Source: Clostridium grantii DSM 8605 (GTDB taxonomy: Bacteria; Bacillota; Clostridia; Clostridiales; Clostridiaceae). Taken from it: a stretch of DNA of 64,000 nt. The DNA lies in the NCBI RefSeq assembly GCF_900129965.1, contig NZ_FQXM01000007.1, positions 1 through 64,000 on the forward strand. Reading direction: 5' to 3'. The position numbers and the translations under genes were made by a program. Positions 28,431-38,399 of this stretch are shown one piece after another; position 1 is the first letter of the stretch; each line of letters starts with the position of its first letter. The notes beneath the pieces are model-generated. The model was not told the DNA's origin. It saw only the letters and a program-made list of their open reading frames with translations, and ran no database searches.

Positions 28431-29393
28431 TTGGAAATTGTTGAAAGTAATTTAAAGAAAAAAAGTAAATCAAAGATGCGGGAGTCTACATTAAAAGAAG
28501 CAAAGAAAAATTGGCAACTATATTTGTTGTTATTAATTCCAGTAACATATATTTTGGTTTTTGCTTACTACCCGATGTTAGGAGCACAAATCGCTTTTAA
28601 GAATTTTAATATTACCAAAGGAATATGGGGAAGCCCTTGGGTAGGATTTAAACATTTTGAAAGATTTATACAATCATATCAATTTGTATCAGTTTTAAAA
28701 AATACTTTAGGACTTAGTTTATACGGATTAATTGCTGGATTTCCATTTTCTATACTTCTAGCATTAGCTTTAAATTATGTAGGTCATAAAAATTATAAAA
28801 GAATAGTACAAACTGTTTCTTATGCACCACATTTTATATCTACTGTAGTAATGGTTGGTATGTTGATGGAATTTTTAAACCCAAGAAATGGGTTAATAAA
28901 AAATTTCTTAGCTATCTTTGGAATAAACTTTACATCCAATGTAATGGGAGTACCAGGAGCCTTTAGTTCAATATATGTTTGGTCAGGAGTATGGCAAGGA
29001 ATAGGATTTGGATCTATCATATATTTAGCAGTTTTATCAGGAATAGACCCATCACTGCATGAAGCCGCAATAGTAGATGGGGCAAGTAAAAAGCAAAGAT
29101 TATGGTTTATAGATCTACCTTCGCTTATGCCTACAGCTATTATTTTATTAATTATGAATTTAGGTAATATTTTAAATGTAGGATTTGAAAAAGCTTTGTT
29201 AATGCAAAATCCAATGAATATTTCTACCTCAGAAATAATTGATACTTATGTATATAAAGTAGGATTAACATCTTCATTACCAGATTTTGCTTACTCAACA
29301 GCAATTGGATTATTTAAATCATTTATAGCTTTTATTTTAATAGTATTGGTAAATAAAATAGCTAAAAAGTTAGGAGAGACAAGCTTATGGTAA
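28431..29393 (+). CDS. ABC sugar importer permease, LplB type (importer 2)
   Basis: A 320-residue permease with six predicted helices, AYYPMLGAQIAFKNF near 45-59, the coupling motif HEAAIVDGASKKQRL near 211-225 and the family ending AKKLGETSLW. TTG start with AGGAGGGG nine bases upstream. Its last seven bases overlap the next permease gene, so the two are translationally coupled. It is a paralogue of the permease at 17837. Confidence 0.85.
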   Translation: MEIVESNLKKKSKSKMRESTLKEAKKNWQLYLLLLIPVTYILVFAYYPMLGAQIAFKNFNITKGIWGSPWVGFKHFERFIQSYQFVSVLKNTLGLSLYGLIAGFPFSILLALALNYVGHKNYKRIVQTVSYAPHFISTVVMVGMLMEFLNPRNGLIKNFLAIFGINFTSNVMGVPGAFSSIYVWSGVWQGIGFGSIIYLAVLSGIDPSLHEAAIVDGASKKQRLWFIDLPSLMPTAIILLIMNLGNILNVGFEKALLMQNPMNISTSEIIDTYVYKVGLTSSLPDFAYSTAIGLFKSFIAFILIVLVNKIAKKLGETSLW

Positions 29394-30313
29394 AAAAGGG
29401 TAAAAGCAAAATGAAAAATATTAAAGTTAAACAATCAAGAGAAGATTTAGGATTTACCATATTTAATTATGTTTTATTAACTATTTTTCTTTTGATAATA
29501 TTCTATCCATTGTATTATATTTTTATATGTTCATTTAGTTCAGGAATAGCGATTGTAAAGAATCAAGTTAAATTATGGCCAGTAGGATTTAATTTAGATG
29601 GGTATAAAGCTATTTTTAAATATAATATGCTAGTTACAGGTTTTGGTAATTCAATTTTCTATGCAGTAGTAGGAACTTTTACAAATGTTGTAATTACAAT
29701 ACTTGCAGCATACCCGTTATCAAGAAAAAGAGTGCCAGGTAAAAATTTCATAATGTTTCTATTTGTATTCACTATGCTTTTTAATGGAGGATTAATACCA
29801 ACTTATCTTTTAGTTAAGGATTTGGGACTTTTATATACTAGATGGGCAATGATTATTCCTGGTGCTATGAGTGTTTGGAATATGATAATCACTAGAACAT
29901 ATTTTCAAACAACAATACCAGATGAATTACTTGAAGCTTCACAATTAGATGGATGTAGTGATATTAAATTCTTAATGAAGATTGTACTACCTCTTTCAAA
30001 ACCAATAATAGCTGTAATAACACTGTTTTATGCAGTTGGACATTGGAATGCATTCTTTAATGCCTTAATTTATTTAAATGATACAAAAATGTTCCCACTT
30101 CAACTTGTTCTGAGGGATATATTGATAAGTAATACCACAAATAGTCAAATGCTTACTAATTTGAGTATGGATGATATTGTTTATAAAGAAAATTTAGCAC
30201 AAATGCTTAAATATAGCGTAATAGTTGTTTCAAGTGTGCCTATGCTTATTTTATATCCTTTTATTCAAAAATATTTTGTTCAAGGTCTTATGGTTGGTGC
30301 TATAAAAGGATAA
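29387..30313 (+). CDS. ABC sugar importer permease, LplC/YtcP type (importer 2)
   Basis: A 308-residue permease with the coupling motif LLEASQLDGCSDIKF near 184-198, GHWNAFFNALIYL near 224 and the typical ending QKYFVQGLMVGAIKG. It overlaps the end of the first permease gene and is followed by the binding-protein gene after 66 bases. Closely similar in design to the permease at 18810. Confidence 0.85.
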   Translation: MVKKGKSKMKNIKVKQSREDLGFTIFNYVLLTIFLLIIFYPLYYIFICSFSSGIAIVKNQVKLWPVGFNLDGYKAIFKYNMLVTGFGNSIFYAVVGTFTNVVITILAAYPLSRKRVPGKNFIMFLFVFTMLFNGGLIPTYLLVKDLGLLYTRWAMIIPGAMSVWNMIITRTYFQTTIPDELLEASQLDGCSDIKFLMKIVLPLSKPIIAVITLFYAVGHWNAFFNALIYLNDTKMFPLQLVLRDILISNTTNSQMLTNLSMDDIVYKENLAQMLKYSVIVVSSVPMLILYPFIQKYFVQGLMVGAIKG

Positions 30314-30379
30314 AAGTTTTAATTTAATATGGTTTCAATTTTATTTCATAATATAACATAAAATTTTAGGAGGGTTATC

Positions 30380-32032
30380 ATGAAAAAAAGATTTTTAACA
30401 TTATTAATTACAGTATCTTTATTGTCTTCAATTGCTTTAACAGGTTGTGGAAATAAGGCAAATAATGCACCAGAAGTTAAGGAATCTACAAATGTATCAG
30501 AACCAGGAGAGTATCCAATAGCAAAGGAAAAAATTAATTTTACAGCTTTTGCAGGAACTAGACCAGCCGTTGACGATTTTGAAAATAACGATTTCACAAA
30601 ATGGATGGAAGAAAAAACTAACATACACTTTGATTGGACGGTTGCTTTAGAACAAGACAGACAACAAAAATTAAACTTGTTAATGGCTAGTGGTAATTAT
30701 ACAGATGTAATATTCGATAGTTTCTTTACTCCTTCAGAACAATATGTATATGGATCACAAGGAATTTTGATTCCATTAAATGATCTTATAGATAAATATG
30801 CACCAAATATTAAAAAAGCTTTAGAGGACTATCCAGGAATTAAAGCACAGTTAACAATGCCTGATGGAAATATTTATTCTGTTCCTAAAATTGCAGAATG
30901 CTATCATTGTTATGTAATGGGTAAAATGTGGATAAATACTGAATGGTTAGATAAATTAGGATTAGAAATGCCTACAACTACAGATGAATTCTATAACGTT
31001 TTGAAAGCTTTTAAAGAAAATGATCCAAATGGAAACGGAAAAGCTGACGAGATTGCTTTATCTGGAGCTCAAAAAGGATGGATGGCAAGTCCAGAAATAT
31101 TTATAATGAATGCTTTTACTTATACTAATAATAGTCAAAATTACTTACAGGTGGAAGATGGTAAGATAGCTACTGCTTATACTAAAGATGAATGGAAAGA
31201 AGGTCTTAAGTATTTGAACAAGTTATTTGAAGAAGGACTACTTGATCCACAAGCTTATACTCAAAATGGTGAGCAATTGAAAAAACTTGGTGAGAATCCA
31301 GGAGATGTAATTTTAGGAGCTGCACCAGGAGGAGCGCCAGGAGTATTCTCAAACATTGGTGATTCTGAAAGATATAAAGCTTATAAAACTGTACCAGCAT
31401 TGAAAGGACCAGCAGGAGAACAAAATGTATATTACAATCCACTTAAAGGAGATGCAACTTTTAATATTACAGATAAATGTGCAGATCCAGTAGCAGCTAT
31501 TAGATGGGCAGATGCAAATTTTGAAAAAGAAGTAATGATGAGACAAGTTTCAGGAAGACCAGGCGAAGAATGGGTAGAAGCAAAAGATGGAGATATAGCT
31601 ATTGATGGAGGTCAAGCTGAATGGGATGAACTTGTATCACCGATATCTGACCAAGCAAAAGGACATACTTGGAGTCAAGTAGGACCTTCATTAAGAACAG
31701 CAGACTATTGGTTAAAAAGAGTATCAAGTGGTCCTGATGATATAGAAACTTTACTTTATGAAGAATCTAGAGATAAATATATGCCATATATTCCAGAACT
31801 AAATGAAATAGTAACAGATCTAGTATTTAGTGAAGAAGATTCAAGAACAATAGTTGATATTCAAACTCAATTATCTAACTATGTAACAGAAATGATGGTT
31901 AAGTTTATATCAGGAACAGAAGATATAGATGCAGGCTGGGATAAGTATATTGCTGAATTTGACAACATGAATATTAAACAATACTTAGAAATTTACCAAA
32001 AGGCTTATGATGAAAAACAAGCATTAAAATAG
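30380..32032 (+). CDS. ABC sugar importer solute-binding lipoprotein (importer 2)
   Basis: A 550-residue lipoprotein with signal peptide and lipobox LTGC (C23), anchored on the outer face of the membrane. It belongs to the same large binding-protein type as the one at 16122, with NDFTKWMEEKTNIHFDW near 71-87 and an EF-hand-like calcium loop (DPNGNGKADE near 215-224) common in this group. It is the last gene of importer 2, and a hairpin follows. The presence of two such importers suggests two different oligosaccharides or two stages of substrate. Confidence 0.85.
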   Translation: MKKRFLTLLITVSLLSSIALTGCGNKANNAPEVKESTNVSEPGEYPIAKEKINFTAFAGTRPAVDDFENNDFTKWMEEKTNIHFDWTVALEQDRQQKLNLLMASGNYTDVIFDSFFTPSEQYVYGSQGILIPLNDLIDKYAPNIKKALEDYPGIKAQLTMPDGNIYSVPKIAECYHCYVMGKMWINTEWLDKLGLEMPTTTDEFYNVLKAFKENDPNGNGKADEIALSGAQKGWMASPEIFIMNAFTYTNNSQNYLQVEDGKIATAYTKDEWKEGLKYLNKLFEEGLLDPQAYTQNGEQLKKLGENPGDVILGAAPGGAPGVFSNIGDSERYKAYKTVPALKGPAGEQNVYYNPLKGDATFNITDKCADPVAAIRWADANFEKEVMMRQVSGRPGEEWVEAKDGDIAIDGGQAEWDELVSPISDQAKGHTWSQVGPSLRTADYWLKRVSSGPDDIETLLYEESRDKYMPYIPELNEIVTDLVFSEEDSRTIVDIQTQLSNYVTEMMVKFISGTEDIDAGWDKYIAEFDNMNIKQYLEIYQKAYDEKQALK

Positions 32033-32041
32033 TAGCAAAAA

Positions 32042-32079
32042 AAATACTGGGAGAGTAGAATTCTATACTCCCAGTATTT
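32042..32079 (+). terminator. Hairpin between binding protein and beta-propeller glycosidase
   Basis: AAATACTGGGAG (32042-32053) and CTCCCAGTATTT (32068-32079) form a perfect 12-base stem, with further pairing inside the loop. Few T residues follow, so read-through into the glycosidase gene is likely. Confidence 0.7.
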
Positions 32080-32144
32080 AAAATATCTAAGAAAAAATTT
32101 ATTCGAAGAAAATTTATAAGATAGAAATTCGGGAGGATAGTAGA

Positions 32145-33197
32145 ATGACACAAATAAAAGCAGTAGAATCAAACTTTTGTGAAAGTTTAACACCAGTAGG
32201 AAGAATTTTAGAAGACCCAGAGTATAATGTATGGGGTTGTTCACCTATTTATGATGAAGAAGGTAGAGTTCATGTATTTTTTGCTCGTTGGTTAAACAAA
32301 TACGATCATCTTGGATGGGTTGCAGCTTGTGAAGTTGGACATGCAGTTGCTAATTCACCAGAAGGGCCTTATGAAGTTTTAGATGTAGCCCTTAAAGGTA
32401 GTGGTGGGGATAACTGGGATTCATGGTCTATCCATAATCCATCAGTTTACAAAGTACAAGATAAATATATTATGCTTTATATGGGCTCAGACGGTTCAAA
32501 GATTGGAGCTACATTGGATGAAATAGGAGAAATGACACAAGAAGAGTACAAACCTTACTTTCATAAACTTGTGGAAAGTAAAAGAGTAGGTATGGCTATT
32601 GCTGATAATTTAAATGGCCCATGGCAAAGAGTTGGAAGTGAACCAATGATAAAAACTGGGGAATTAGGAAAGTGGGATAGTTTTTGCACCTCTAATCCGG
32701 CATTTGTAATATCACCAGAAGGTAAGTATAGAATATACTACAAAGCATGGGACTATGATTCAGCAACAAAATTTAATGGTAATAGAAAATATGGATTTGC
32801 AGAATCAGATAATTTAACTGGTCCATATGTTAAATATGAAAATAATCCAGTTATAGAATATTCATATATAGAAGAAAAAATACAATGTGAAGATGCTAGT
32901 ATTTGGTATGAGAATGGAATGTATAAATCAGTAATGCGTGATATGGGTGTTTTTAACCATGAATATGGTCTTTATGTAGAATCTAAAGATGGAATCAAAT
33001 GGTCAGATCCACAAATTGCATATAAAGATGCTCCAACATATTTTGATGAAGGTTTACCAGGGTTAGATAGAGAAGGCAGATTTGAGAGACCTCAACTTTT
33101 AAAGAAAGACGGTATCCCAGAATATTTATATGTAGCTTATAGAGGTGGAAAATATAGAACTTCTAGTGGGGCGGTTTTAAAAATAAATAGAAAATAA
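32145..33197 (+). CDS. GH43/GH117-like five-bladed beta-propeller glycosidase
   Basis: A 350-residue protein with the repeating blade pattern of the GH43/GH117/GH32 clans: VWGCSPIYDEEGRVHVFFARW near 26-46, SIHNPSVYKVQDKYIMLYMG near 96-115, TSNPAFVISPEGKYRIYYKAW near 183-203, and CEDASIWYENGMYKSVMRD near 246-264. Acidic residues in several blades are possible catalytic groups but I cannot place them with certainty. No signal peptide, so cytoplasmic. The context of galactosidases and sulfatases would suit release of a galactose, anhydrogalactose or arabinose unit; this is inference. It follows importer 2 in the same direction. Confidence 0.65.
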   Translation: MTQIKAVESNFCESLTPVGRILEDPEYNVWGCSPIYDEEGRVHVFFARWLNKYDHLGWVAACEVGHAVANSPEGPYEVLDVALKGSGGDNWDSWSIHNPSVYKVQDKYIMLYMGSDGSKIGATLDEIGEMTQEEYKPYFHKLVESKRVGMAIADNLNGPWQRVGSEPMIKTGELGKWDSFCTSNPAFVISPEGKYRIYYKAWDYDSATKFNGNRKYGFAESDNLTGPYVKYENNPVIEYSYIEEKIQCEDASIWYENGMYKSVMRDMGVFNHEYGLYVESKDGIKWSDPQIAYKDAPTYFDEGLPGLDREGRFERPQLLKKDGIPEYLYVAYRGGKYRTSSGAVLKINRK

Positions 33198-33263
33198 GGT
33201 AACTATTTAACATATTTTTTATTTGTTCCAGTTACTTTTTGATATTCAAATAATACCTATTGA

Positions 33264-33307
33264 TTGACATAATTAGAGTTAAAGGAATATGTTTAAATGC
33301 ATTTAAA
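33264..33307. promoter_or_regulatory. Promoter -35 box and palindrome before the second GH2 gene
   Basis: TTGACA at 33264-33269 is a good -35 box, with a weak -10 near 33287-33294. Overlapping or just after it is the perfect 16-base palindrome TTTAAATGCATTTAAA (33292-33307), a candidate operator. The GH2 gene begins 41 bases later. Confidence 0.5.
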
Positions 33308-33348
33308 GTAAAATATAATTATTTTGTTGAAAGGTAGGTATTATTTTT

Positions 33349-35739
33349 ATGAGTAGAGTGGTTAAAAATTTAGATTTTTCATGGAGATTCAAAAGAGGTG
33401 ATAATTTAGCAGGATTTAATCCTAAGGTAGACCATTCTGATTGGGAGGAAGTTCAAATTCCACATGATTGGAGTATTGAAGGCCCTTTTAAAGAAGATAA
33501 TCCTAGCGGTCCCCGTGGAGGATATGCACCTGGTGGCATAGCATGGTATAGAAAATTTATTTCATTTTCAGAAGAATACAAAAATAAAAAAGTATTTATA
33601 GAATTTGATGGAATTTATATGAATAGTAGTGTATATGTAAATGGTGATAGAGTTGGATATCACCCATATGGATACACAAGTTTAAGCTATGATTTAACAC
33701 CATATTTTGTTTTTGGTGATTATGAAAATTTAATTTCAGTAAGAGTAGATACAGCTCTTCAACCGGGTTCAAGATGGTACTCAGGAGCAGGTATTTATAG
33801 ACATGCAAGGTTGGTAGTAAAAGATTACTTATCTATAGAGCGATATAGTACATATATTACTACACCAAAAGTTTCAAAAATAAGTTCAATTATTAATATT
33901 AAAACGTCTATTAAAAATGAATACGCTGAAGAAAAAACTTGTGTATTAAAAGTATCAATTTTAGATAAAGACAAAAAAGTAGTTACAACTATTAAGGAAG
34001 AAAAAAATATTGATTCAAATTCTGTTTATGAATTTAATCAAGATGTGATAATAGAAAAACCTAATTTATGGAGTACAGAAAATCCTTATCTTTATACTGA
34101 ACGAACAGAAATAATAGTGGATAATATAATAGTAGATAATGAGGAAACTTCTGTTGGTATTAGGAAAATTGAATTTAATGCAGACAAAGGATTTTTACTT
34201 AATGATAAAAGTGTAAAAATTAAAGGGGTATGTATCCATCATGATGGAGGATGCTTAGGTGCTGCTGGAAGAGATAGAACAAAGGAAAGACAAATAGAAA
34301 TTTTAAAAGAAATGGGTTGCAATGCAATAAGAACTAGCCATAATCCACCTTCCCCAGTTTTGTTAGATTTGTGTGATAAACATGGTATGCTAGTTATGGA
34401 TGAAGCATTTGATGAATGGGAAATTGGTAAAAGACCTAGAGTATTTGATGAAGGAACTTTAGGGGAACAAATTAGAAGACCAATATATGCATACTCAGAA
34501 TACTTCAAGGATTGGTGTGAAAAGGATTTAAGAACAATGGTTAAAAGAGATAGAAATCATCCTTCTATTATATTGTGGAGTATTGGGAATGAAGTTGATG
34601 AACATGCATTACCACAGGGCTTTAGAATTACAAAAAAATTAAATGATATTATTAGAAGCGAAGATGTAACTAGACCTATAACAACAGCAACAGTTCATAT
34701 GGAGGGTTCAAATGAAATTGGATTACCTTCAATATTAGATATTACCGGGTACAATTATCATGAAAATTTATATGAAGAAGACCATGAAAAATATCCAAAC
34801 AGAATAATTTTAGGAAGCGAAACCTGTTCAGCAACTCCGTTTGAAGTCAGAGGAGAATATAAAAGGTTTATTGAATCAGCTGATAGCATAGAAAGTTTAA
34901 GAAATATAAAAACTGGTGGAGGAGATTTATCAGTTATAACTCCGGCAAGTAGATTTTGCAAGGCTGAGAATTCTTGGAAAATAACCAAGGAAAATGAATA
35001 TGTGTCTGGATTATTTATTTGGACAGGTTTTGATTATATAGGAGAGCCATCACCGTTTGCTTGGCCATCTAAAAGTTCTTATTTTGGAGTAATTGATTTA
35101 TGCGGATTTCCAAAGGATGCTTTTTACTTTTATAAAAGTCAATGGACAAAAGAACCTATGATTCACATTTTGCCTCATTGGAATTGGGAAGGAAAAGAAG
35201 GTCAAGAACTTCCAGTTTGGTGTTATACAAATTGTGAAAGTGTTGAACTTATATTAAATGGAGAATCTTTAGGAGAAAAAAACATTAGTGATTCTGAATT
35301 TTTACATTTATATTGGAATATTATATACACTCCAGGAAGTTTAAAAGCAATAGGTAAAATAAATGGTGAAGTGGTATGTGAAGAAGTAATAAACACAGCA
35401 AGCCAGCCATCAACAATTATTCTTGCACCAGATAAAATGGAATTAAATTCAAATGGTCAAGATTTGTGCTATATAAAAGTTAGAATTGAAGATGAAAAGG
35501 GTAATTTAGTACCTACTGCAAAAAATGAAATTTTATTCACAGTTGAAGGATCTGGAAAGCTTGTAGGTGTGGATAATGGAGATCCTACTGTTGAAGAAAG
35601 TTTTACAGGAAACAAAATGAAAGCTTTAAATGGTTTATGTTTAGCAGTAGTTCAATCATCATTACACAAGGGTGAAATCACAATTAAAGCAACCTCATCA
35701 GGATTAAAAGACACAAAAGTAGTAATAAGAACAAACTAA
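33349..35739 (+). CDS. Glycoside hydrolase family 2 enzyme (beta-galactosidase-like), second copy
   Basis: A 796-residue GH2 protein with the sugar-binding jelly-roll (WRFKRGD, IPHDWSIEGPF, AWYRKFI, VYVNGDRVGYHPYGYTS), immunoglobulin-like domain, TIM barrel and C-terminal domains. The acid/base is E415 in WSIGNE and the probable nucleophile is E491 in LGSETC. No signal peptide. Compared with the GH2 at 22932 it is about 130 residues shorter, mostly at the C-terminus. Many beta-galactosidases of this shorter form act on galacto-oligosaccharides. A hairpin terminator follows. Confidence 0.85.
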   Translation: MSRVVKNLDFSWRFKRGDNLAGFNPKVDHSDWEEVQIPHDWSIEGPFKEDNPSGPRGGYAPGGIAWYRKFISFSEEYKNKKVFIEFDGIYMNSSVYVNGDRVGYHPYGYTSLSYDLTPYFVFGDYENLISVRVDTALQPGSRWYSGAGIYRHARLVVKDYLSIERYSTYITTPKVSKISSIINIKTSIKNEYAEEKTCVLKVSILDKDKKVVTTIKEEKNIDSNSVYEFNQDVIIEKPNLWSTENPYLYTERTEIIVDNIIVDNEETSVGIRKIEFNADKGFLLNDKSVKIKGVCIHHDGGCLGAAGRDRTKERQIEILKEMGCNAIRTSHNPPSPVLLDLCDKHGMLVMDEAFDEWEIGKRPRVFDEGTLGEQIRRPIYAYSEYFKDWCEKDLRTMVKRDRNHPSIILWSIGNEVDEHALPQGFRITKKLNDIIRSEDVTRPITTATVHMEGSNEIGLPSILDITGYNYHENLYEEDHEKYPNRIILGSETCSATPFEVRGEYKRFIESADSIESLRNIKTGGGDLSVITPASRFCKAENSWKITKENEYVSGLFIWTGFDYIGEPSPFAWPSKSSYFGVIDLCGFPKDAFYFYKSQWTKEPMIHILPHWNWEGKEGQELPVWCYTNCESVELILNGESLGEKNISDSEFLHLYWNIIYTPGSLKAIGKINGEVVCEEVINTASQPSTIILAPDKMELNSNGQDLCYIKVRIEDEKGNLVPTAKNEILFTVEGSGKLVGVDNGDPTVEESFTGNKMKALNGLCLAVVQSSLHKGEITIKATSSGLKDTKVVIRTN

Positions 35740-35752
35740 ACAAACAACAAAA

Positions 35753-35811
35753 AAATAAAATCAGCATATGATATTTACCAGGTTGCTAAATTATATGTTG
35801 ATTTTATTTAT
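35753..35811 (+). terminator. Terminator after the second GH2 gene
   Basis: AAATAAAATCAGCATATGA pairs, with one mismatch, with the TATATGTTGATTTTATTT arm about 20 bases on. Confidence 0.7.
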
Positions 35812-35881
35812 AAATAGTTTTAGACTTTAATTAAAGAATAGAGTTACATAAGAATTTTTTTAAAGAAAGGTTGCCGAGTTT

Positions 35882-37078
35882 ATGAATAAAAAAAGTAAAG
35901 GTTTACTAAAAAACAAAGTTATATTTATAGTATTTATATTTTTATATATGTTTATGAATTCTACAACTGCTTATTCTGAGAACAAAAATAATCAAAAAGT
36001 AGAAATAGTATATTTTTATATTAATGCTTGTGTTAGTTGCCAGGATGAACAAGATAAAATTGAAAAATATATGAGGTACTTAAACTCAGAGAAGGATATT
36101 TATAAGTTGGAATTTAAAGCTTATAATGTTTTTGAAGAGGTTCATCTAGAAAATATGCTTAGATATTGTGATGAATATAATGTAAAAAAATCCGAGAGAA
36201 CTTATCCCATAATGTTTGTAGGAGATAAATATTATCAAGGAGAAGATAATATTGAAAAAGGATTGGAAGAACTTAGAATTCAATTAAATAATAATAATAT
36301 TCCTACCTTGAAAAAAATAGAAAATCAACATGAAGCATCAACAAGTATAAATAAATATTTTGAAAATATGCAAGGGGTTGGAGTATTTTTATTTGGACTT
36401 ATAAATGGGTTTAATCCATGCTCATTAGCAATGTTATTATTTCTTTTAAGTTTATTTATTGTGGATGAGAAAATCAATGTATTAAAAGTGGGGTTAGCTT
36501 ATATTGCAGGTAAATTTATAACTTATTTGCTTTTAGGAACAGTATTATATCAGGTATTAGATATGTTAGATGTGAAATCCTATCAGATATTTCTAAAAAT
36601 AATAATGGGTATATTTGTAGTATTTATTGTAAGTCTGAATATTCAAGATATATTCAGTGCTAAGAAAGAAAAATATGGTGAAATAAAAAATCAATTACCA
36701 AGTAAGTTAAGAGGATTTTGCCATAATATAATGAAGAAAGCTTTAAAGAATAATAAATTTAAGCATTTTATAATAATAGCCTTTTTGTTGGGAATGATAA
36801 TGTCTGTACTAGAATTTCTTTGCACAGGACAAGTTTATTTAGCTACAATCTTGTATATTATGCATGATAGTAATGCGTTGAGTATAAAAGCATTTACCTA
36901 TCTATGTGTATATTCACTAGCTTTTATACTTCCATTATTAGTTGTAATAATTTTAATAGCTAAAACAAAGAATTTATTTAATGTATCTGAAAAATTACGT
37001 CATAGGATACCATTAATTAAACTTGTAACTTCAATAGTATTAATAGTTTTAGCAGTATATATTATTATATTTACTTAA
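35882..37078 (+). CDS. Thioredoxin-like domain fused to a CcdA-type membrane domain
   Basis: A 398-residue membrane protein. Residues about 12-31 are an export signal or anchor. A thioredoxin/glutaredoxin-like domain follows (about 38-135) with the redox pair C50-V-S-C53. The C-terminal part (about 160-398) has six predicted helices of the CcdA/DsbD family with one cysteine in NPCS (C180) and one in LCTGQ (C314), the positions that pass electrons across the membrane. It is thus a compact DsbD-like thiol reductant system. Its target is unknown. It is followed after 14 bases by a small unknown gene. Its place inside a sulfatase locus may be chance or may serve the redox state of exported proteins. 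Confidence 0.75.
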   Translation: MNKKSKGLLKNKVIFIVFIFLYMFMNSTTAYSENKNNQKVEIVYFYINACVSCQDEQDKIEKYMRYLNSEKDIYKLEFKAYNVFEEVHLENMLRYCDEYNVKKSERTYPIMFVGDKYYQGEDNIEKGLEELRIQLNNNNIPTLKKIENQHEASTSINKYFENMQGVGVFLFGLINGFNPCSLAMLLFLLSLFIVDEKINVLKVGLAYIAGKFITYLLLGTVLYQVLDMLDVKSYQIFLKIIMGIFVVFIVSLNIQDIFSAKKEKYGEIKNQLPSKLRGFCHNIMKKALKNNKFKHFIIIAFLLGMIMSVLEFLCTGQVYLATILYIMHDSNALSIKAFTYLCVYSLAFILPLLVVIILIAKTKNLFNVSEKLRHRIPLIKLVTSIVLIVLAVYIIIFT

Positions 37079-37092
37079 GGAGAGAGGATATA

Positions 37093-37431
37093 ATGTTGTG
37101 GAATAAGAAAGAAAAAAACAAACCAAAAAATATTTCCTTAAAATTATATTCATTTAATGAAGAAATAATTTTTAATGGATTACTTACCAACTTTCCAATT
37201 AAAGAAGAATTAATTTTGGAAAAAACTATTGAGCATTTTGAGGATTATGATCCTTGTTTTTTTCATCGCTCAGTAGTTAGTAGATGGATGTATTTTGAAA
37301 TAGAAGAATATCTTAATAAAATAGATGAGGAAAACAAGAGTGAAATAAAGTGGCAAGAACTACCTGAAAATATAAAAAAAATATTATTAAGTGATAAAGT
37401 GATAAACAGGGTGATTGTAGAAAAAATATAA
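37093..37431 (+). CDS. Small protein of unknown function
   Basis: A 112-residue, charged, soluble protein without signal peptide, helices or recognised motif. It begins with a basic stretch (NKKEKNKPK). A central HFEDYDPCFFHRS segment has a single cysteine. AAGGAGAG precedes the ATG and the gene is 14 bases after the thioredoxin-CcdA gene, so the two are probably co-transcribed. I do not recognise the family. Confidence 0.65.
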   Translation: MLWNKKEKNKPKNISLKLYSFNEEIIFNGLLTNFPIKEELILEKTIEHFEDYDPCFFHRSVVSRWMYFEIEEYLNKIDEENKSEIKWQELPENIKKILLSDKVINRVIVEKI

Positions 37432-37493
37432 TAATTTATTAAAAACATACAATAAAGTTATTATTGAAATAATATAGGGAGTATAATTATATT

Positions 37494-38384
37494 ATGACAA
37501 ATATGAATGAAAATAAGCAATATTATAATAGTGGCTATGAAAGCAGCAACTTTTTATACACAGTAAACCGCTGTGGTACAGGTTTGGTAGATGAAGAGTT
37601 TTATATTTGCCGTGATAATTTATATCCTTATTGTACTATTCATTTTGTTGCAGAGGGTTCAGGAATGCTAGAATATAAAGGCAAAGAATATAATGTAATA
37701 AACAATCAGGTTTTTATAATAGATGCATTTTCTCCCCACATATATAAGACAAACTCTAATGATAGGTTTCGCTTATATTGGATTGAGTTTTCAGGTAGCC
37801 ACAGTATTGACATTATAAAAAGCATTATAGAAGATGCTTCTCCTATTTTAAGTTCACCTGTTAGCATAAAAATAATGGGGTATATTAATCGTATCATGGG
37901 GTTATTTTCAAGTGATTCAGAAAAAAATAAATATTTGATTTCTAAGATCATATATAGCATGTTAATAAATACCTTTAAATATTATAGAAACAGTACAATA
38001 GAAGTCTTTTCTGATATGGAAAAAAACTGCTTAAAAAAGGTTCTTGATTATATAGAAATGAATATTGGAGAAGCTTTGCGTGTTCATGAATTAGCTGAAT
38101 TAGCCAATTATAGTCCAGATTATTTTTCCAAAGTATTTAAGAAGGTGGTAGGGGAATCTCCTGGAAAACATATTAATAATAGAAGAATTATCAGGGCAAA
38201 AGAACTGTTGGTAAAAACGGATATGCACATAGAAGGAATAGCAGAAAATTTAGGTTTTTGTGATACTAGTCATTTTATTAACCGCTTTAAAAAAGCCGAG
38301 GGGTTAACCCCGGCTGAATTTAGAAAGCAAAGTGAAATTTATTCTGTTGATTCCATTCAAAATTACAAAGAATACAGACTATAA
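37494..38384 (+). CDS. AraC-family transcriptional regulator
   Basis: A 296-residue regulator with an AraC-type cupin sensing domain (IHFVAEGSGMLEYKGKEYNV near 42-61) and a C-terminal double helix-turn-helix (about 185-285) with YSPDYFSKVFKKVVGESPGKHI and FCDTSHFINRFKKAEGLTPAEFR. It converges on the URO-D-family gene at 38400 with only 15 bases between stop codons. Ligand unknown. Confidence 0.82.
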   Translation: MTNMNENKQYYNSGYESSNFLYTVNRCGTGLVDEEFYICRDNLYPYCTIHFVAEGSGMLEYKGKEYNVINNQVFIIDAFSPHIYKTNSNDRFRLYWIEFSGSHSIDIIKSIIEDASPILSSPVSIKIMGYINRIMGLFSSDSEKNKYLISKIIYSMLINTFKYYRNSTIEVFSDMEKNCLKKVLDYIEMNIGEALRVHELAELANYSPDYFSKVFKKVVGESPGKHINNRRIIRAKELLVKTDMHIEGIAENLGFCDTSHFINRFKKAEGLTPAEFRKQSEIYSVDSIQNYKEYRL

Positions 38385-38399
38385 TTCATTAAATGGTGA

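Noticed and set aside
30380..32032. Short repeats in the binding-protein gene region as a CRISPR array
   Set aside because: No regularly spaced direct repeats are found there or elsewhere in the window.
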